Shown in pieces: positions 22,481 to 31,677 of a stretch of DNA of 37,288 nucleotides (positions are counted from its first letter, which is position 1; each line of letters opens with the position of its first letter). This DNA is from a virus, in IMG/VR virus record IMGVR_UViG_3300027906_002599, positions 1-37,288 of that record; one strand, 5' to 3'. Below the pieces are notes generated by a model that did no database searches, was not told where the DNA came from, and saw nothing but the letters and a program-made list of their open reading frames with translations. A program made the translations under genes and the position numbers.

Positions 22481-22612
22481 ATGGCGAAATCCTTAGGAAT
22501 AGTAGCCAATGCAACTCAACGTTTTGCTTTGGACTACTTTAAAAAATTTGACACGATGATGAAAGCCGGTAGACTTACCAATGTGGCTAAGATAGCCGGA
22601 GTTACTAGTTAG
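22481..22612 (+). CDS. Small 43-aa protein, unknown
   Basis: This short plus-strand gene has a good ribosome site (GGAGAAGAAA then ATG) and ends in TAG, followed at once by a strong terminator. The product begins MAKSLGIVANATQRFALDYF, then KKFDTMMKAGRLTNVAKI, and ends GVTS. It is basic and probably amphipathic helical. It is alone between a plus-strand late octamer and a terminator, so it is a complete small transcription unit. The family is not recognised. A small regulatory RNA ending in the same terminator is an alternative reading. Confidence 0.6.
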   Translation: MAKSLGIVANATQRFALDYFKKFDTMMKAGRLTNVAKIAGVTS

Positions 22613-22614
22613 TC

Positions 22615-22646
22615 AAAAAAAAGCACCCTTAATGGGTGCTTTTTTA
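22615..22646. terminator. Bidirectional rho-independent terminator
   Basis: The perfect 8-bp stem AAGCACCC/GGGTGCTT has a 5-nt loop, with an A-run before and a T-run after. It serves the plus-strand 43-aa gene and the convergent minus-strand 22663-23232 gene. Confidence 0.93.
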
Positions 22647-22662
22647 TTTCTTTAAAAAAAGA

Positions 22663-23232
22663 TTAACCTTGTTGATTAGGGTCTTCAATTACCGGTGCAG
22701 GTTGCACAGGTGCATCTTCAACAACTTCTTCTGGTGCCACTTCTGGTTCAGGAGCAACTTCAGGAGCAGGTTCCATTTCTGGTGCCGCTTCTTCAGGCAT
22801 TACTTCTTCAGGAGCAACTTCGACATTTGCTTCTTCAGGCATACTTTCAGGCGCAACTTCTACGTTTGCTTCTTCTGGCATACTTTCAGGTGCAACTTCT
22901 ACATTTGCTTCTTCATAGTGTACTTCATCATGGTCTAGCATGACATTTGCTTCTTCTACCCAGGCTGTGTCCTCAACATAACAATTAGCATCTTGCTCTG
23001 CAAGTTCACAAGGAACGTATGCCCAAGTCATTGCTTGTGCTTGTTCTTCTGCTATTTCGTTTTGTTTTTCTGATAATTCATTGAATAGGTCTCTGGCATT
23101 TTTTCTTTTATCAAGTTCTATACCTATTGCACGACCTTCGACTTCCAACATATCTTTAATACTTTTTTCCATTTCATTCGCTTGATGTTGCATGTCTTCA
23201 AGCATTTGTATCATTGATTCAGATTGGTACAT
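22663..23232 (-). CDS. Acidic repeat protein, unknown
   Basis: This 189-aa protein has two parts. Residues 1-70 are helical and look like a coiled coil (MIQMLEDMQHQANEMEKSI and further). Residues 85-189 are very acidic, Pro/Ala/Val-rich low complexity, with three tandem 13-14-residue units (EEANVEVAPESMP twice, then a variant) followed by PEV/APE repeats. Three Cys lie near 75-90. It has no signal or TM. AGGAG precedes the ATG at 23232, and a late octamer lies about 77 nt upstream. Such acidic tails can act as scaffold or nucleic-acid mimic modules, but no function is visible. Family not recognised. Confidence 0.7.
   Translation of the reverse strand: MYQSESMIQMLEDMQHQANEMEKSIKDMLEVEGRAIGIELDKRKNARDLFNELSEKQNEIAEEQAQAMTWAYVPCELAEQDANCYVEDTAWVEEANVMLDHDEVHYEEANVEVAPESMPEEANVEVAPESMPEEANVEVAPEEVMPEEAAPEMEPAPEVAPEPEVAPEEVVEDAPVQPAPVIEDPNQQG
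22796..22914 (-). repeat. Three tandem 39-42-bp repeats within the acidic protein gene
   Basis: Two 39-bp units and one 42-bp unit encode EEANVEVAPESMP-type blocks. The DNA copies differ mainly at third codon positions, so the amino-acid repeat is kept while the DNA drifts. Confidence 0.85.
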
Positions 23233-23308
23233 AATATCTCCTGTTTATGTATATTTGTTTATTCTGCTGTATCTGTGTGGGATTTGCATTCGCTTTTGAA
23301 TACAAAGG

Positions 23309-23316
23309 TATTTATC
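23309..23316 (-). promoter_or_regulatory. Late promoter octamer before the acidic repeat protein
   Basis: GATAAATA on the minus strand, 76 nt before the ATG at 23232. It is back-to-back with the plus-strand TATAAATA at 23321-23328, only 4 bp apart. Confidence 0.65.
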
Positions 23317-23320
23317 ATTA

Positions 23321-23328
23321 TATAAATA
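23321..23328 (+). promoter_or_regulatory. Late promoter octamer TATAAATA on the plus strand
   Basis: An exact T4 late consensus, 45 nt before the ATG at 23374, which has its own AGGAG site. It forms a compact divergent pair with 23309-23316. Confidence 0.75.
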
Positions 23329-23373
23329 TTAATGTACAGTAACGTACAACACACATACACACAGGAGAATACA

Positions 23374-23589
23374 ATGAGTAATTCAAAAAGTGGGTTCGAA
23401 TTAAGAACCGATATCTTAGGAATGGCTATGGGATTGTTAGAAACTAACAGAGACCAGGTTACAAATTCCTTTTTCAGCATACCAGATGAAGAAAGAGTTA
23501 ATGGTGAGAAAGCACCAGTTGTTACTATCACTACGGATGAAGTAATTAAAACTGCACAAGAACTTTATACTTTCGTAAACGAGAAATAA
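23374..23589 (+). CDS. Small conserved protein of marine T4-like phages
   Basis: The 71-aa soluble protein starts at the ATG at 23374, preceded by AGGAG 8 nt upstream; an upstream in-frame ATG at 23332 lies too close to the promoter and has no ribosome site. The product has SGFELRTDILGMAMGLLETN, which fits an N-terminal helix, and ends in VIKTAQELYTFVNEK. I recall proteins with an SGFELR start in marine T4-like phages; the function is unknown to me. It is a single-gene unit between a late promoter and a terminator. Confidence 0.75.
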   Translation: MSNSKSGFELRTDILGMAMGLLETNRDQVTNSFFSIPDEERVNGEKAPVVTITTDEVIKTAQELYTFVNEK

Positions 23590-23594
23590 AGTCA

Positions 23595-23630
23595 TAAAAA
23601 AAGGCAGGGTAAAACCTGCCTTTTTCTTTT
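23595..23630. terminator. Bidirectional rho-independent terminator
   Basis: The 9-bp stem AAAGGCAGG/CCTGCCTTT with a 6-nt loop is flanked by an A-run and a T-run. It sits between the plus-strand 71-aa gene and the convergent tail-fibre gene ending at 23641. Confidence 0.93.
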
Positions 23631-23640
23631 AATTCTTTTA

Positions 23641-26181
23641 TTACATCATATTAACTAATACTTCAATAACACCTTCTCCACTCTCGTTAGAACCAACTGC
23701 TTTACCAATTATTCTACCTGGTTGTGCGTTATTATCTACCATAGCATGACCTTTAACAGAACTGCTTACTAGTAAATCACCTTTAGCAACTGGACCAGTA
23801 ACCTTAGTAGGTACTCTTCCTGTTAGTGCTAGGTATTGACCTTCGCCTTCGCTGTTCATCATGTATGCTGGATCAGTACTTATAACACCTGCAACTCTAT
23901 GGTCACATTCGTGTTCACATGCAGTAATTTCTGCTTCACCACCGAAGCATACTACTGTACCTGCATCAAGTTCTTCATCAGTTGTATATTTCTCAGCCAA
24001 ATCCGCATATTTTGCCGAACTAGCCACACCTGAAAAAAGAACACTATGTATTTCTGCATATCTTAAAGAACCTGTTCCTAAGTCAACTGCATTATCTGAG
24101 CCAGGTGTAATATCACCTGAATGTGAGTCGTTAGCATCGCTTCTTAAGAAACTGCCACTATCAATACTGTCTAATGTTGTAGCATTAACGTTTAATGCAT
24201 TTACAAAAGCAGTATCTACTCTTGCATCAATAAGGGTATTGGTGGCTGGTCCTGTGTAAGTAATTGTTCCACTACTATATCCTAAACTACCATCTCCACC
24301 TGCGTCAGTAACTGTGATTGCCGCTTGGGCTCTAGCATTTGTGAAGAATAAGTTTGTTGAACCTTCTGTAACGTCATCTGAATCACCACTTAATTCACTT
24401 AATGCATCTGCTGTATCAACTTGTGCATCAACGTATGCTTTAACTGATTGCTGTGAAGGAACTTTAGTAGCACTATTAGATGCCATGTTATCTTCATCAA
24501 CTAATGCGTTTGTAATTCTAGCATCTGCTCTTGCGTTTGTAAAGTATAAGTTACTTGAACCTTCTGTAATTTCATCTGTATTATCTTTACCTGCCACCTG
24601 AGCATCAACGTATGCTTTAACTGATTGCTGTGATGGAAGTCTAGTAGCACTATCACTTGATAAATCATCTTCATCAATTAATGCCGCTGTTATTCTTGCG
24701 TCTGCTCTTGCGTTAGTATAATATAAGTTATCGCCTTCAGTAATGTCTGTAGTTGTTAATGCTTCAGAAACTGTAATAGTATCTGCCGCATCATCATATG
24801 TTACACTAATATTACCTGAACCAGAAAGTCTAGCACCAACTTTATCCATAACTCTTTCATCTGTATAGTATAAGTTACTGCCTTCACTTAAATCACCTGT
24901 ATCAGACGCCGCTAATTGAACAGCAAATCTGGCATCTGCTCTTGCATCTGCTCTAGTATTTGTAAAATAAAGGTTAGTTGAACCTTCTGCTAACTCGTCT
25001 GTGCTAGTTGCTATAGTAAAGTATGTTGATCCATCATTTGTAAATTGCCATTTATCAGTAGTTTCGTTAAATTGCAAAACTACATCTGTACTTGATCCTC
25101 TATCAACTGTTAAACCTGCGTTTTCAGTTGGAGATCCACTTGTTCCATTGTTAAGTACAATATTGTTATCTTCTAATGCTAACGTTTCTGTATTAATTGT
25201 TGTAGTTGTACCATTAACTGTAAAGTTACCTGTAACTACAATATCGTTACTAAATGTTTTGTTTCCGCCAACAGTTTGTGTTCCTGTAGTTACAACAACT
25301 GTACTGTCTACTGCAAGTACACCACTTGATGCATCTATACCAGTACCTGCCATTGCTGTGGCTATATCCGCTAATGATTCTTTCTTCGTGCTATTATCTG
25401 ATGCATCTATAATTGGTATTAAATCGTTTGCAACGTCTACCGTTGCCGCTGTTAATTCGTTTAAGTCCAATGCTAAACTTAATGCACCACTTGTTCCACC
25501 GCCTGATAAACCATCACCAGCAGTAACACCTGTTATATCTGCTGTTGTGCTTAACACACCATTTGTTGCTGTTAAGTTTGTACCTGCCATTGCTGATACT
25601 AAATCTGCTATTGCTTCTTTCTTTGAACTACTGTCACCAGCATCGATAATTGCAATACTATCATTTGCAACATCAACTGTTGCGGCTGTTAATTCGTTTA
25701 AGTCTAGTGCAAGTGATACTGCACCACTTGAACCACCGCCACTTAAACCGTCACCTGCTGTAACGGCACTAATGTCGCCTGTTTCTGAAATGCTTAATTG
25801 TCCTGAACTTGCTGATAAACCTGATCCTGCTATTGCACTTACAAAGTCTGCAATAGATTCTTTCTTACTTGAACTATCTCCTGCATCGATAATTGCTATG
25901 CTGTCTGCATCTACGGCTACTGTTGCCGCTGTTAATTCGTTTAAGTCTAAGGCTATGCTTAATGCTCCAGAAGTTCCACCACCGCTTAATCCGTCACCTG
26001 CCGTAACTGCTGTAATGTCTCCTATTTCTGAATATTTTGCTAGCCTGTGTCCACCTGCTGTTGACCCATCGTGGACTCTAAGGGTATCTAAATCTGTATC
26101 GACGGTAATTTCACCTACTAACCCAGTAAACGAACTGTGTTGAGATGTAGTTCCTCGTCTCCATTGAATTGCTGTGGCCAT
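23641..26181 (-). CDS. Tail-fibre-like structural protein (846 aa)
   Basis: The N-terminus IQWRRGTTSQHSSFTGLVGE, then TDLDTLRVHDGSTAGGHRLA, resembles the Mtd-type N-terminal fibre domain. Three tandem units of about 80 residues follow (AGDGLSGGGTSGALSIALDL, NELTAATV, ESIADFVSAIAG). Next come repeats with GSTNLYFTNTRADAR and PSQQSVKAYVDAQ, as in marine T4-like fibre proteins. The C-terminal ~130 residues (YADLAEKYTTDEELDAGTVV to IEVLVNMM) are shared with the longer fibre next door and resemble a fibre C-terminal trimerisation/chaperone module. This copy contains a Cys-x-His-x-Cys-x-His cluster (CEHECDH). AGGAAG precedes the ATG. It probably takes part in host recognition. Confidence 0.8.
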   Translation of the reverse strand: MATAIQWRRGTTSQHSSFTGLVGEITVDTDLDTLRVHDGSTAGGHRLAKYSEIGDITAVTAGDGLSGGGTSGALSIALDLNELTAATVAVDADSIAIIDAGDSSSKKESIADFVSAIAGSGLSASSGQLSISETGDISAVTAGDGLSGGGSSGAVSLALDLNELTAATVDVANDSIAIIDAGDSSSKKEAIADLVSAMAGTNLTATNGVLSTTADITGVTAGDGLSGGGTSGALSLALDLNELTAATVDVANDLIPIIDASDNSTKKESLADIATAMAGTGIDASSGVLAVDSTVVVTTGTQTVGGNKTFSNDIVVTGNFTVNGTTTTINTETLALEDNNIVLNNGTSGSPTENAGLTVDRGSSTDVVLQFNETTDKWQFTNDGSTYFTIATSTDELAEGSTNLYFTNTRADARADARFAVQLAASDTGDLSEGSNLYYTDERVMDKVGARLSGSGNISVTYDDAADTITVSEALTTTDITEGDNLYYTNARADARITAALIDEDDLSSDSATRLPSQQSVKAYVDAQVAGKDNTDEITEGSSNLYFTNARADARITNALVDEDNMASNSATKVPSQQSVKAYVDAQVDTADALSELSGDSDDVTEGSTNLFFTNARAQAAITVTDAGGDGSLGYSSGTITYTGPATNTLIDARVDTAFVNALNVNATTLDSIDSGSFLRSDANDSHSGDITPGSDNAVDLGTGSLRYAEIHSVLFSGVASSAKYADLAEKYTTDEELDAGTVVCFGGEAEITACEHECDHRVAGVISTDPAYMMNSEGEGQYLALTGRVPTKVTGPVAKGDLLVSSSVKGHAMVDNNAQPGRIIGKAVGSNESGEGVIEVLVNMM

Positions 26182-26270
26182 TTTTAATTCTTCCTATATG
26201 TTCTACAATTTGTGTAGTCTACGTTCACGTCTGAACATAGTCAAAAAGGCATTGTGCCATTTTATAACTG

Positions 26271-26278
26271 TATTTATC
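26271..26278 (-). promoter_or_regulatory. Late promoter octamer before the 846-aa fibre gene
   Basis: GATAAATA on the minus strand, 89 nt before the ATG at 26181 and just after the stop of the 1752-aa fibre gene. It gives the shorter fibre its own late transcript. Confidence 0.65.
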
Positions 26279-26283
26279 GAAAG

Positions 26284-29200
26284 TTACTTGATTTGTGCTT
26301 CTACAACACCCGTTCCAGTTGATAGATGTTCACCGATTGCAACACCTATCATACTAGGTCCTGTTACGTGATATCCTTTGAACGGTGCCGCTTCTGCGTG
26401 GCCCGGAGTGTTACTACAAATTAGTACATCTCCTTTTCTGACTGCGCCAGTAACTTTAACAGGAACTCGTCCTCTTAATGCTAATGTTATGCCGCCTTCT
26501 AAATCTTTGTTCATTAAAAATGCTGGGTCTGTACTAACAACACCTGCTATGCTTGGGCAGTTTTGTTTAGTTGATTGTGTTACTTCTTTGTTACCACCAA
26601 ATACCATTACAGTACCTACGCCATAGTCTGCATCAGGCAAATATCTTTCTGCCAAATCCGCATATTTTGCCGAGGTTGCCGTTCCTTCAAAACTAACAGC
26701 ATGTATTTCCGCATACCTTAAAGAGCCTGTTCCTAAATCAACTGCATTATCTGAAGCAGGTGTAATATCACCTGTATGTGAATCGTTAGCATCTGCTCTT
26801 AAGAAAGCAGTACTGTCTAAACTATCTAATGTATCTGCATCTACATTTAAGGCATCAATTGCCGCTTTAGTAATTCTTGCATCTGCTCTTGCATCAGTAT
26901 AGTAAAGGTTAGTTGAACCTTCACTTAAATTATCTGTGTCGGCAGTTACAAAGTTTCCTGTAACTTCTAATGTACCTGTAACTTTTGCACCACCACTTAC
27001 TGTTTCAAATACTGGACTATTATTAAAATATAATGTTTGTCCTGCACCTGAATTAGTTGCTATACTTGTTTTTGTTCCTGCGGCGTTTGTAATATATGTT
27101 GTACCAGAACGTATTTTAATACTTCCTGTACCAACGTCTGTAATGAAACTGTCAACACCATCATGGTAGATTTCTAAATCAGGACCATCACCAAATATTG
27201 CTTTTTCGTTATCAGCATAAAGTATATTATGTCCGTTTATATCTAAGTTACCACCTAGTTGTGGAGTTGTATCTTCTGATAGATTGTTAATACTAACTGC
27301 TTGAACTCTTGCGTCTGTATAATATAAATTAGTTGAACCTTCTGAAATGCTATCTGTATTAGCACCTGTAATAGTTGCATCTGTTACAGTTAATGTTCCA
27401 CCTGAAGGGATAGTTACGCCGTTTGTAAATGTTTTAACACCTGCGGCACTTTGTGCACCAGTTGTTCTTAGAACTGTTGTATCTACATCAATAGTACCAC
27501 TACCAAATACAATGCCATTACCACCATCTAAATAATTTTCTACTGTAGTGGTTATGAAACTTGCGTTGGCTACTATGTTATCTGCATTTACATCTATACC
27601 ATCACCGCCTACAACATTAAGTGCTACTGTACCTGAAACACCACCACCGGTCATACCATCACCAGCAGTAACTCCTGTAACTGTACCACCAATTGTGTTT
27701 ACATCAACAAATGATAAAGTACCACTACCGTCTGTTGTTAATACCTGATTAGCACTACCATCTGCTGTTGGATATGTTAATCCTGCAACTTCTAATCCTG
27801 TGCTGTTAATTAATTCTAATTTATTGGACCTAAGTCTAGCAAGTATAGTTTGTGTTCCTGCTTTTTGAGCCGCAAATTCAAACCCACCATCTTCTGAACC
27901 ATCTGATGCGTCAAGAATTTTACCTGTAATTTTTCCAAATAATGTTGATTGTCCTGCATCATTTTCACCTTGGAATGCAATTTGTCCTAAGTAATCTGCG
28001 TCTGCCGGACTTGCACTATTTCTATATAATTGTAATTGTGGACCTGCGGCATCAGTGGCATCCGTTGAGGATATAACCATATCTGATGTAAATGTTTTAG
28101 CACCACCAATGCTTTGTGCTCCGGTAGTTCTTATAACTGTACTATCAACATTTACTGTAATATCACCACTTGATCCTCCGCCACTTAAACCATCTCCTGC
28201 AACAATACCTGTTACGTCACCTACTAGGTCATTGTCAATAACAAATGTACCTGCGGCGTCATCGTATGTTACAGTTATATTAGCACCACCTGATACTAAT
28301 ACGTTTACTCTATCATCTACTGCTTCAGAAAAATCACTAACTTGTGATGCTGTAATATTAATGGCAGTAGTTGCCGCTCCAGTTAATCTACCTTGTTGGT
28401 CAACTGTAAATGTGCCTACTGATCCAGCGGCTCCATAAGTTGCTGGTGTAACTGCTGTATTATCTAGTGCTACTGTTAATGTATTAGAAGCACCTGAAGT
28501 ACTAATTGCATTACCACCTGCAATAGTTAATGTTTCACTATCTAAGTCTATGCTTAATGCACCGCCTGAGTCTCCTTGGAAGTCCAGGTCTTCTGCTGTT
28601 AGTTGTGTATCAACGTATGCTTTAACACTCTGTTGTGATGGAACATGCGTTGCACTATCAGACGCCATGTTATCTTCGTCTTTAATTGCGTTTGTAATTC
28701 TTGCATCTGCTCTAGCATCTGTATAAAATAAATTTGTTGAACCTTCTGTAATATGGTCACTAGTTCCTGGAATACTAAATTGTCCAGTGCCGTTTGTATA
28801 ACCTACTGATCCTGCTGTAGCACTTAAATTGCCTCTAGCAATATCTCTAATGTTATCACTGTTTGCTGTAATTGTAATAACGTTTGCCGCACTAACAGAA
28901 CTGTCTATGCCTGTTCCTGCTGTTAATTGTCTTAAGTAATAAGTGTTACCTGATAATGTTGCTAATGCATGGTCTCCAGTACCGTCACCTAAATTTAAAG
29001 TTGTAACTGTAGCATCAATTAAGTCTACAACTGCATTACCTTGAATACCTTTTAGTTTGTTAGTTGAAGAATCATAAAATATTGTACCATTAACTAATAA
29101 GTTTGCTGGTGTATGTCTAGCACCTAAACTTAAAGCACCATCAACTGTTAATCTTTCTAATGGTCTTTGTCCTGTTGTATATTGTGCTGATGTTCCTAAA

Positions 29201-31542
29201 TCAAAAACACTTGTATATGTTGCAACGTTACCAAAGTCTCCAATAAATGTTGTAGATTTACCAAAGTTTTGATAGTGTGCTCTTGGCACACCAACTTCAA
29301 CTGCATTATAACTTGCTACTGCATTAAGTGTTCCAACAGTTTCACTACCTAAATAAGTATCTGTACTATCTGCATTACCAGTTAAAACTAAAATGTTTGA
29401 TCCGGAAATCATTGTAGCAGATACTGTAGTGTTACTTCCTGACAATGAACCTAAATCAGTTTTATAAAAAATTGTTCTTACGTTTGAAGAATAAGTTTGT
29501 CCTGCGGCAAAAGTAGCATTAGCCGACTTAACATGTCGCATGTTACTAACTGAAGTAAACGTACCTGCACCATTATTTTGGTCATCTACACTTGCATTAC
29601 CATCAATACCACGTTGTATTAAAAGGTCACCTGTTACTGTTAAGTTTCCAGCTCTTGTTTGACTATCTGCTGTTGGGTTAGAATCAAAGTAATCACCTCC
29701 AGTTGCATTACCATTAAAAGTATGTGCTACAGTAAATGAAGTAGCATTTGGTGTAGCCGCTACATCAAAAGTACCATGAGCGCCAGCATTATTTGTATTT
29801 TGTATTGTATATCGTTCAGCAACTCTAACTCTATGAGCACCGGTTGTGGTAACAGTCATTGTTGTTCCGTCACCAGATATTGAAGTAATGTTACCACTTA
29901 TAGTTTGTTCACCTTGGTGTAATACAGCATAAGAGTGGTCATACTTTTTAGTGTTAATAAAAATATTTTGCTGGTCATCTGCATTTTTAAATGATATGGC
30001 ATTGTTTGCCGAATTAGGATTACTTAAATCAGCATTATTACCGTCAACAATTAAACCATTTGCTAATTTAGTACCTAGTATAAAGGAATACGATGCTTGT
30101 ATTTCATAATCTTTATCAACTTTTTCAGTATCTGTATAAGTTTTTAAATTATTATTTGCAGTTACAATATTGGCTTCTGCCGCGGCAATTGATGCCACTA
30201 ACGTATTTGAAACTGATGTACTATTGTTTAATGAATCTGTTATTTCTCTTAAAGTATCTAGTTGTGCTGGAGCACCGCCAATTAAATCATCTAATTCTGT
30301 TTGCACATAAGCCGTTGTGGCAAGTTTAGTACTGTTATCATTTGCTGAAGCAGTAATACCTGTTGCCGCCGCACCTGCACTAAAAGTTGCTCCGGTGAAG
30401 TCTGTTGTTCCTGTATAAACATAATCTGCTGTTAATGTATCATTTCTATCTGTTGTAACAACATCTGCTGTTACATCTATAACACCATTTGCTTCTGTAA
30501 CATAAGTACCGTTTTGAATGTATGCACTAATGGCTGTATTAAAATCGTTAACTTGTGAACTCGGTACTGATATGTTTACATCTGCCGCCGCAGTTAAACG
30601 TCCTTGTGCGTCTACTGTAAAGGTTGGTATTGCTGTAGCACTACCGTAACTTGCGGCTGTAACTGCCGTGTCATCTAAAGTTATAACACCATTTGCTTCT
30701 GTTATTCCAGTTCCTCCGGAAACAAAGGCTGTAATGGCTGTATTGAAATCGTTAATCTGTGATGATGGAATATCTATTACGGCGTTTGCCGCCGCTGTTA
30801 ATCTACCTTTTGCATCTACAGTATATGTTGGAACTGTTGTAGCACTACCATAAGGTCCTGCTGTAACAGTTGTGTCAACTAAATCTATTGTAATATCGGA
30901 ACCGTCATCTGTTCCTTGACTTGCAACAATAATATTACTGTTGCCAACACCTTGTGCTGATTGAACATAAGCACCAGTTGTATCTGTTCCTAGTGCTACT
31001 GCATTTGCTTGTACAGTTGTGGTTGCTACAGTTAATGTAACATCTCCACTACCATCAATTAAAATACTTCCTGAACCAGCAACATCACCTGTAAGTGTTG
31101 TTGTTAATGTTCTTCCTGTTTGCCATTTATCTGCTGTATTGGCTATACCTGTAAATCTTGTTCCAAAAATTCTACCTGTTTCTGAACCATAAGCATTTGG
31201 CGTAATTACTGTTGTACCAATTGTTGTATTACCTACAACGTTAAGTGATTGTGCAACATTCAAGTCTTGTGATATTTCTGTATCTTGACTTACTATTAAA
31301 GTGTTAGCAGTTGCGTTACCACTATATAAAAGTTGAACGTTACTTCCAGCATTTGAATTAATTTGAAGGTATGCTTCAGCAACATCGCTGTCGCTGTTAA
31401 TTACATAACCATCTGCGTCGTTTACTGTTTGCGTATCTGCGTTAAAAACTACGTTACCTTTACCTGTTACAGTTCCGTGTACTAATAGATTTCCAAATAC
31501 GACTAGATTCTCATCTGGATTAAAATTTGATTGTTTACTCAT
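26284..31542 (-). CDS. Large tail-fibre-like repetitive protein (1752 aa)
   Basis: This is a very long beta-rich protein, poor in Cys, built of recurring elements: TVTAGPYGSATTVPTYTVDA and its variants (VDAKGRLTAAA, VDQQGRLTGAA), SSQVNDFNTAI, AGDGLSGGG, GSTNLYYTDARADARI and PSQQSVKAYVD. The N-terminus (NLVVFGNLLVHGTVTGKGNV) and a mid-region with SISGDGTTMTVTTTGAH look like fibre shaft domains. The C-terminal ~130 residues (YADLAERYLPDADYGVGTVM to VVEAQIK) are paralogous to those of the next fibre. It is probably a long tail fibre or a baseplate-attached adhesin. A GATAAATA octamer lies about 40 nt upstream. Repeats could cause assembly collapse, so exact length is less sure. Confidence 0.82.
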   Translation of the reverse strand: MSKQSNFNPDENLVVFGNLLVHGTVTGKGNVVFNADTQTVNDADGYVINSDSDVAEAYLQINSNAGSNVQLLYSGNATANTLIVSQDTEISQDLNVAQSLNVVGNTTIGTTVITPNAYGSETGRIFGTRFTGIANTADKWQTGRTLTTTLTGDVAGSGSILIDGSGDVTLTVATTTVQANAVALGTDTTGAYVQSAQGVGNSNIIVASQGTDDGSDITIDLVDTTVTAGPYGSATTVPTYTVDAKGRLTAAANAVIDIPSSQINDFNTAITAFVSGGTGITEANGVITLDDTAVTAASYGSATAIPTFTVDAQGRLTAAADVNISVPSSQVNDFNTAISAYIQNGTYVTEANGVIDVTADVVTTDRNDTLTADYVYTGTTDFTGATFSAGAAATGITASANDNSTKLATTAYVQTELDDLIGGAPAQLDTLREITDSLNNSTSVSNTLVASIAAAEANIVTANNNLKTYTDTEKVDKDYEIQASYSFILGTKLANGLIVDGNNADLSNPNSANNAISFKNADDQQNIFINTKKYDHSYAVLHQGEQTISGNITSISGDGTTMTVTTTGAHRVRVAERYTIQNTNNAGAHGTFDVAATPNATSFTVAHTFNGNATGGDYFDSNPTADSQTRAGNLTVTGDLLIQRGIDGNASVDDQNNGAGTFTSVSNMRHVKSANATFAAGQTYSSNVRTIFYKTDLGSLSGSNTTVSATMISGSNILVLTGNADSTDTYLGSETVGTLNAVASYNAVEVGVPRAHYQNFGKSTTFIGDFGNVATYTSVFDLGTSAQYTTGQRPLERLTVDGALSLGARHTPANLLVNGTIFYDSSTNKLKGIQGNAVVDLIDATVTTLNLGDGTGDHALATLSGNTYYLRQLTAGTGIDSSVSAANVITITANSDNIRDIARGNLSATAGSVGYTNGTGQFSIPGTSDHITEGSTNLFYTDARADARITNAIKDEDNMASDSATHVPSQQSVKAYVDTQLTAEDLDFQGDSGGALSIDLDSETLTIAGGNAISTSGASNTLTVALDNTAVTPATYGAAGSVGTFTVDQQGRLTGAATTAINITASQVSDFSEAVDDRVNVLVSGGANITVTYDDAAGTFVIDNDLVGDVTGIVAGDGLSGGGSSGDITVNVDSTVIRTTGAQSIGGAKTFTSDMVISSTDATDAAGPQLQLYRNSASPADADYLGQIAFQGENDAGQSTLFGKITGKILDASDGSEDGGFEFAAQKAGTQTILARLRSNKLELINSTGLEVAGLTYPTADGSANQVLTTDGSGTLSFVDVNTIGGTVTGVTAGDGMTGGGVSGTVALNVVGGDGIDVNADNIVANASFITTTVENYLDGGNGIVFGSGTIDVDTTVLRTTGAQSAAGVKTFTNGVTIPSGGTLTVTDATITGANTDSISEGSTNLYYTDARVQAVSINNLSEDTTPQLGGNLDINGHNILYADNEKAIFGDGPDLEIYHDGVDSFITDVGTGSIKIRSGTTYITNAAGTKTSIATNSGAGQTLYFNNSPVFETVSGGAKVTGTLEVTGNFVTADTDNLSEGSTNLYYTDARADARITKAAIDALNVDADTLDSLDSTAFLRADANDSHTGDITPASDNAVDLGTGSLRYAEIHAVSFEGTATSAKYADLAERYLPDADYGVGTVMVFGGNKEVTQSTKQNCPSIAGVVSTDPAFLMNKDLEGGITLALRGRVPVKVTGAVRKGDVLICSNTPGHAEAAPFKGYHVTGPSMIGVAIGEHLSTGTGVVEAQIK

Positions 31543-31581
31543 CGTTAATGTGTTTCCGCCAATAATAAATTGCTTTAGTTG

Positions 31582-31589
31582 TATTTATC
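31582..31589 (-). promoter_or_regulatory. Late promoter octamer before the 1752-aa fibre gene
   Basis: GATAAATA on the minus strand, 39 nt before the ATG at 31542 and just after the terminator at 31605-31639. Confidence 0.7.
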
Positions 31590-31604
31590 TAATTGGGAAT
31601 AAAA

Positions 31605-31639
31605 TCAAAAAAAAGCACCTCCCGAAGGAAGTGCTTTTT
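31605..31639 (-). terminator. Rho-independent terminator after gp23
   Basis: On the minus strand the stem GCACTTCC/GGAGGTGC (one G-U pair) closes a TTCG tetraloop, followed by a run of T. It lies 39 bp after the major capsid gene and ends the capsid operon. Confidence 0.93.
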
Positions 31640-31677
31640 AAATGTCTGCTATTCGCAGTTTGAATTAAAACTAATTC

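Noticed and set aside
22242-22514. Minus-strand open frame before the curli operon
   Set aside because: No ribosome site or recognisable sequence; it runs across the promoters and over the start of the better supported 43-aa gene.
22796-22914. Possible CRISPR-like repeat array
   Set aside because: Units are adjacent with no spacers and encode a protein repeat.
25001-26143. Long plus-strand open frame of 380 codons
   Set aside because: It is antisense to the repetitive fibre gene, with the codon pattern of a mirror frame and no ribosome site.
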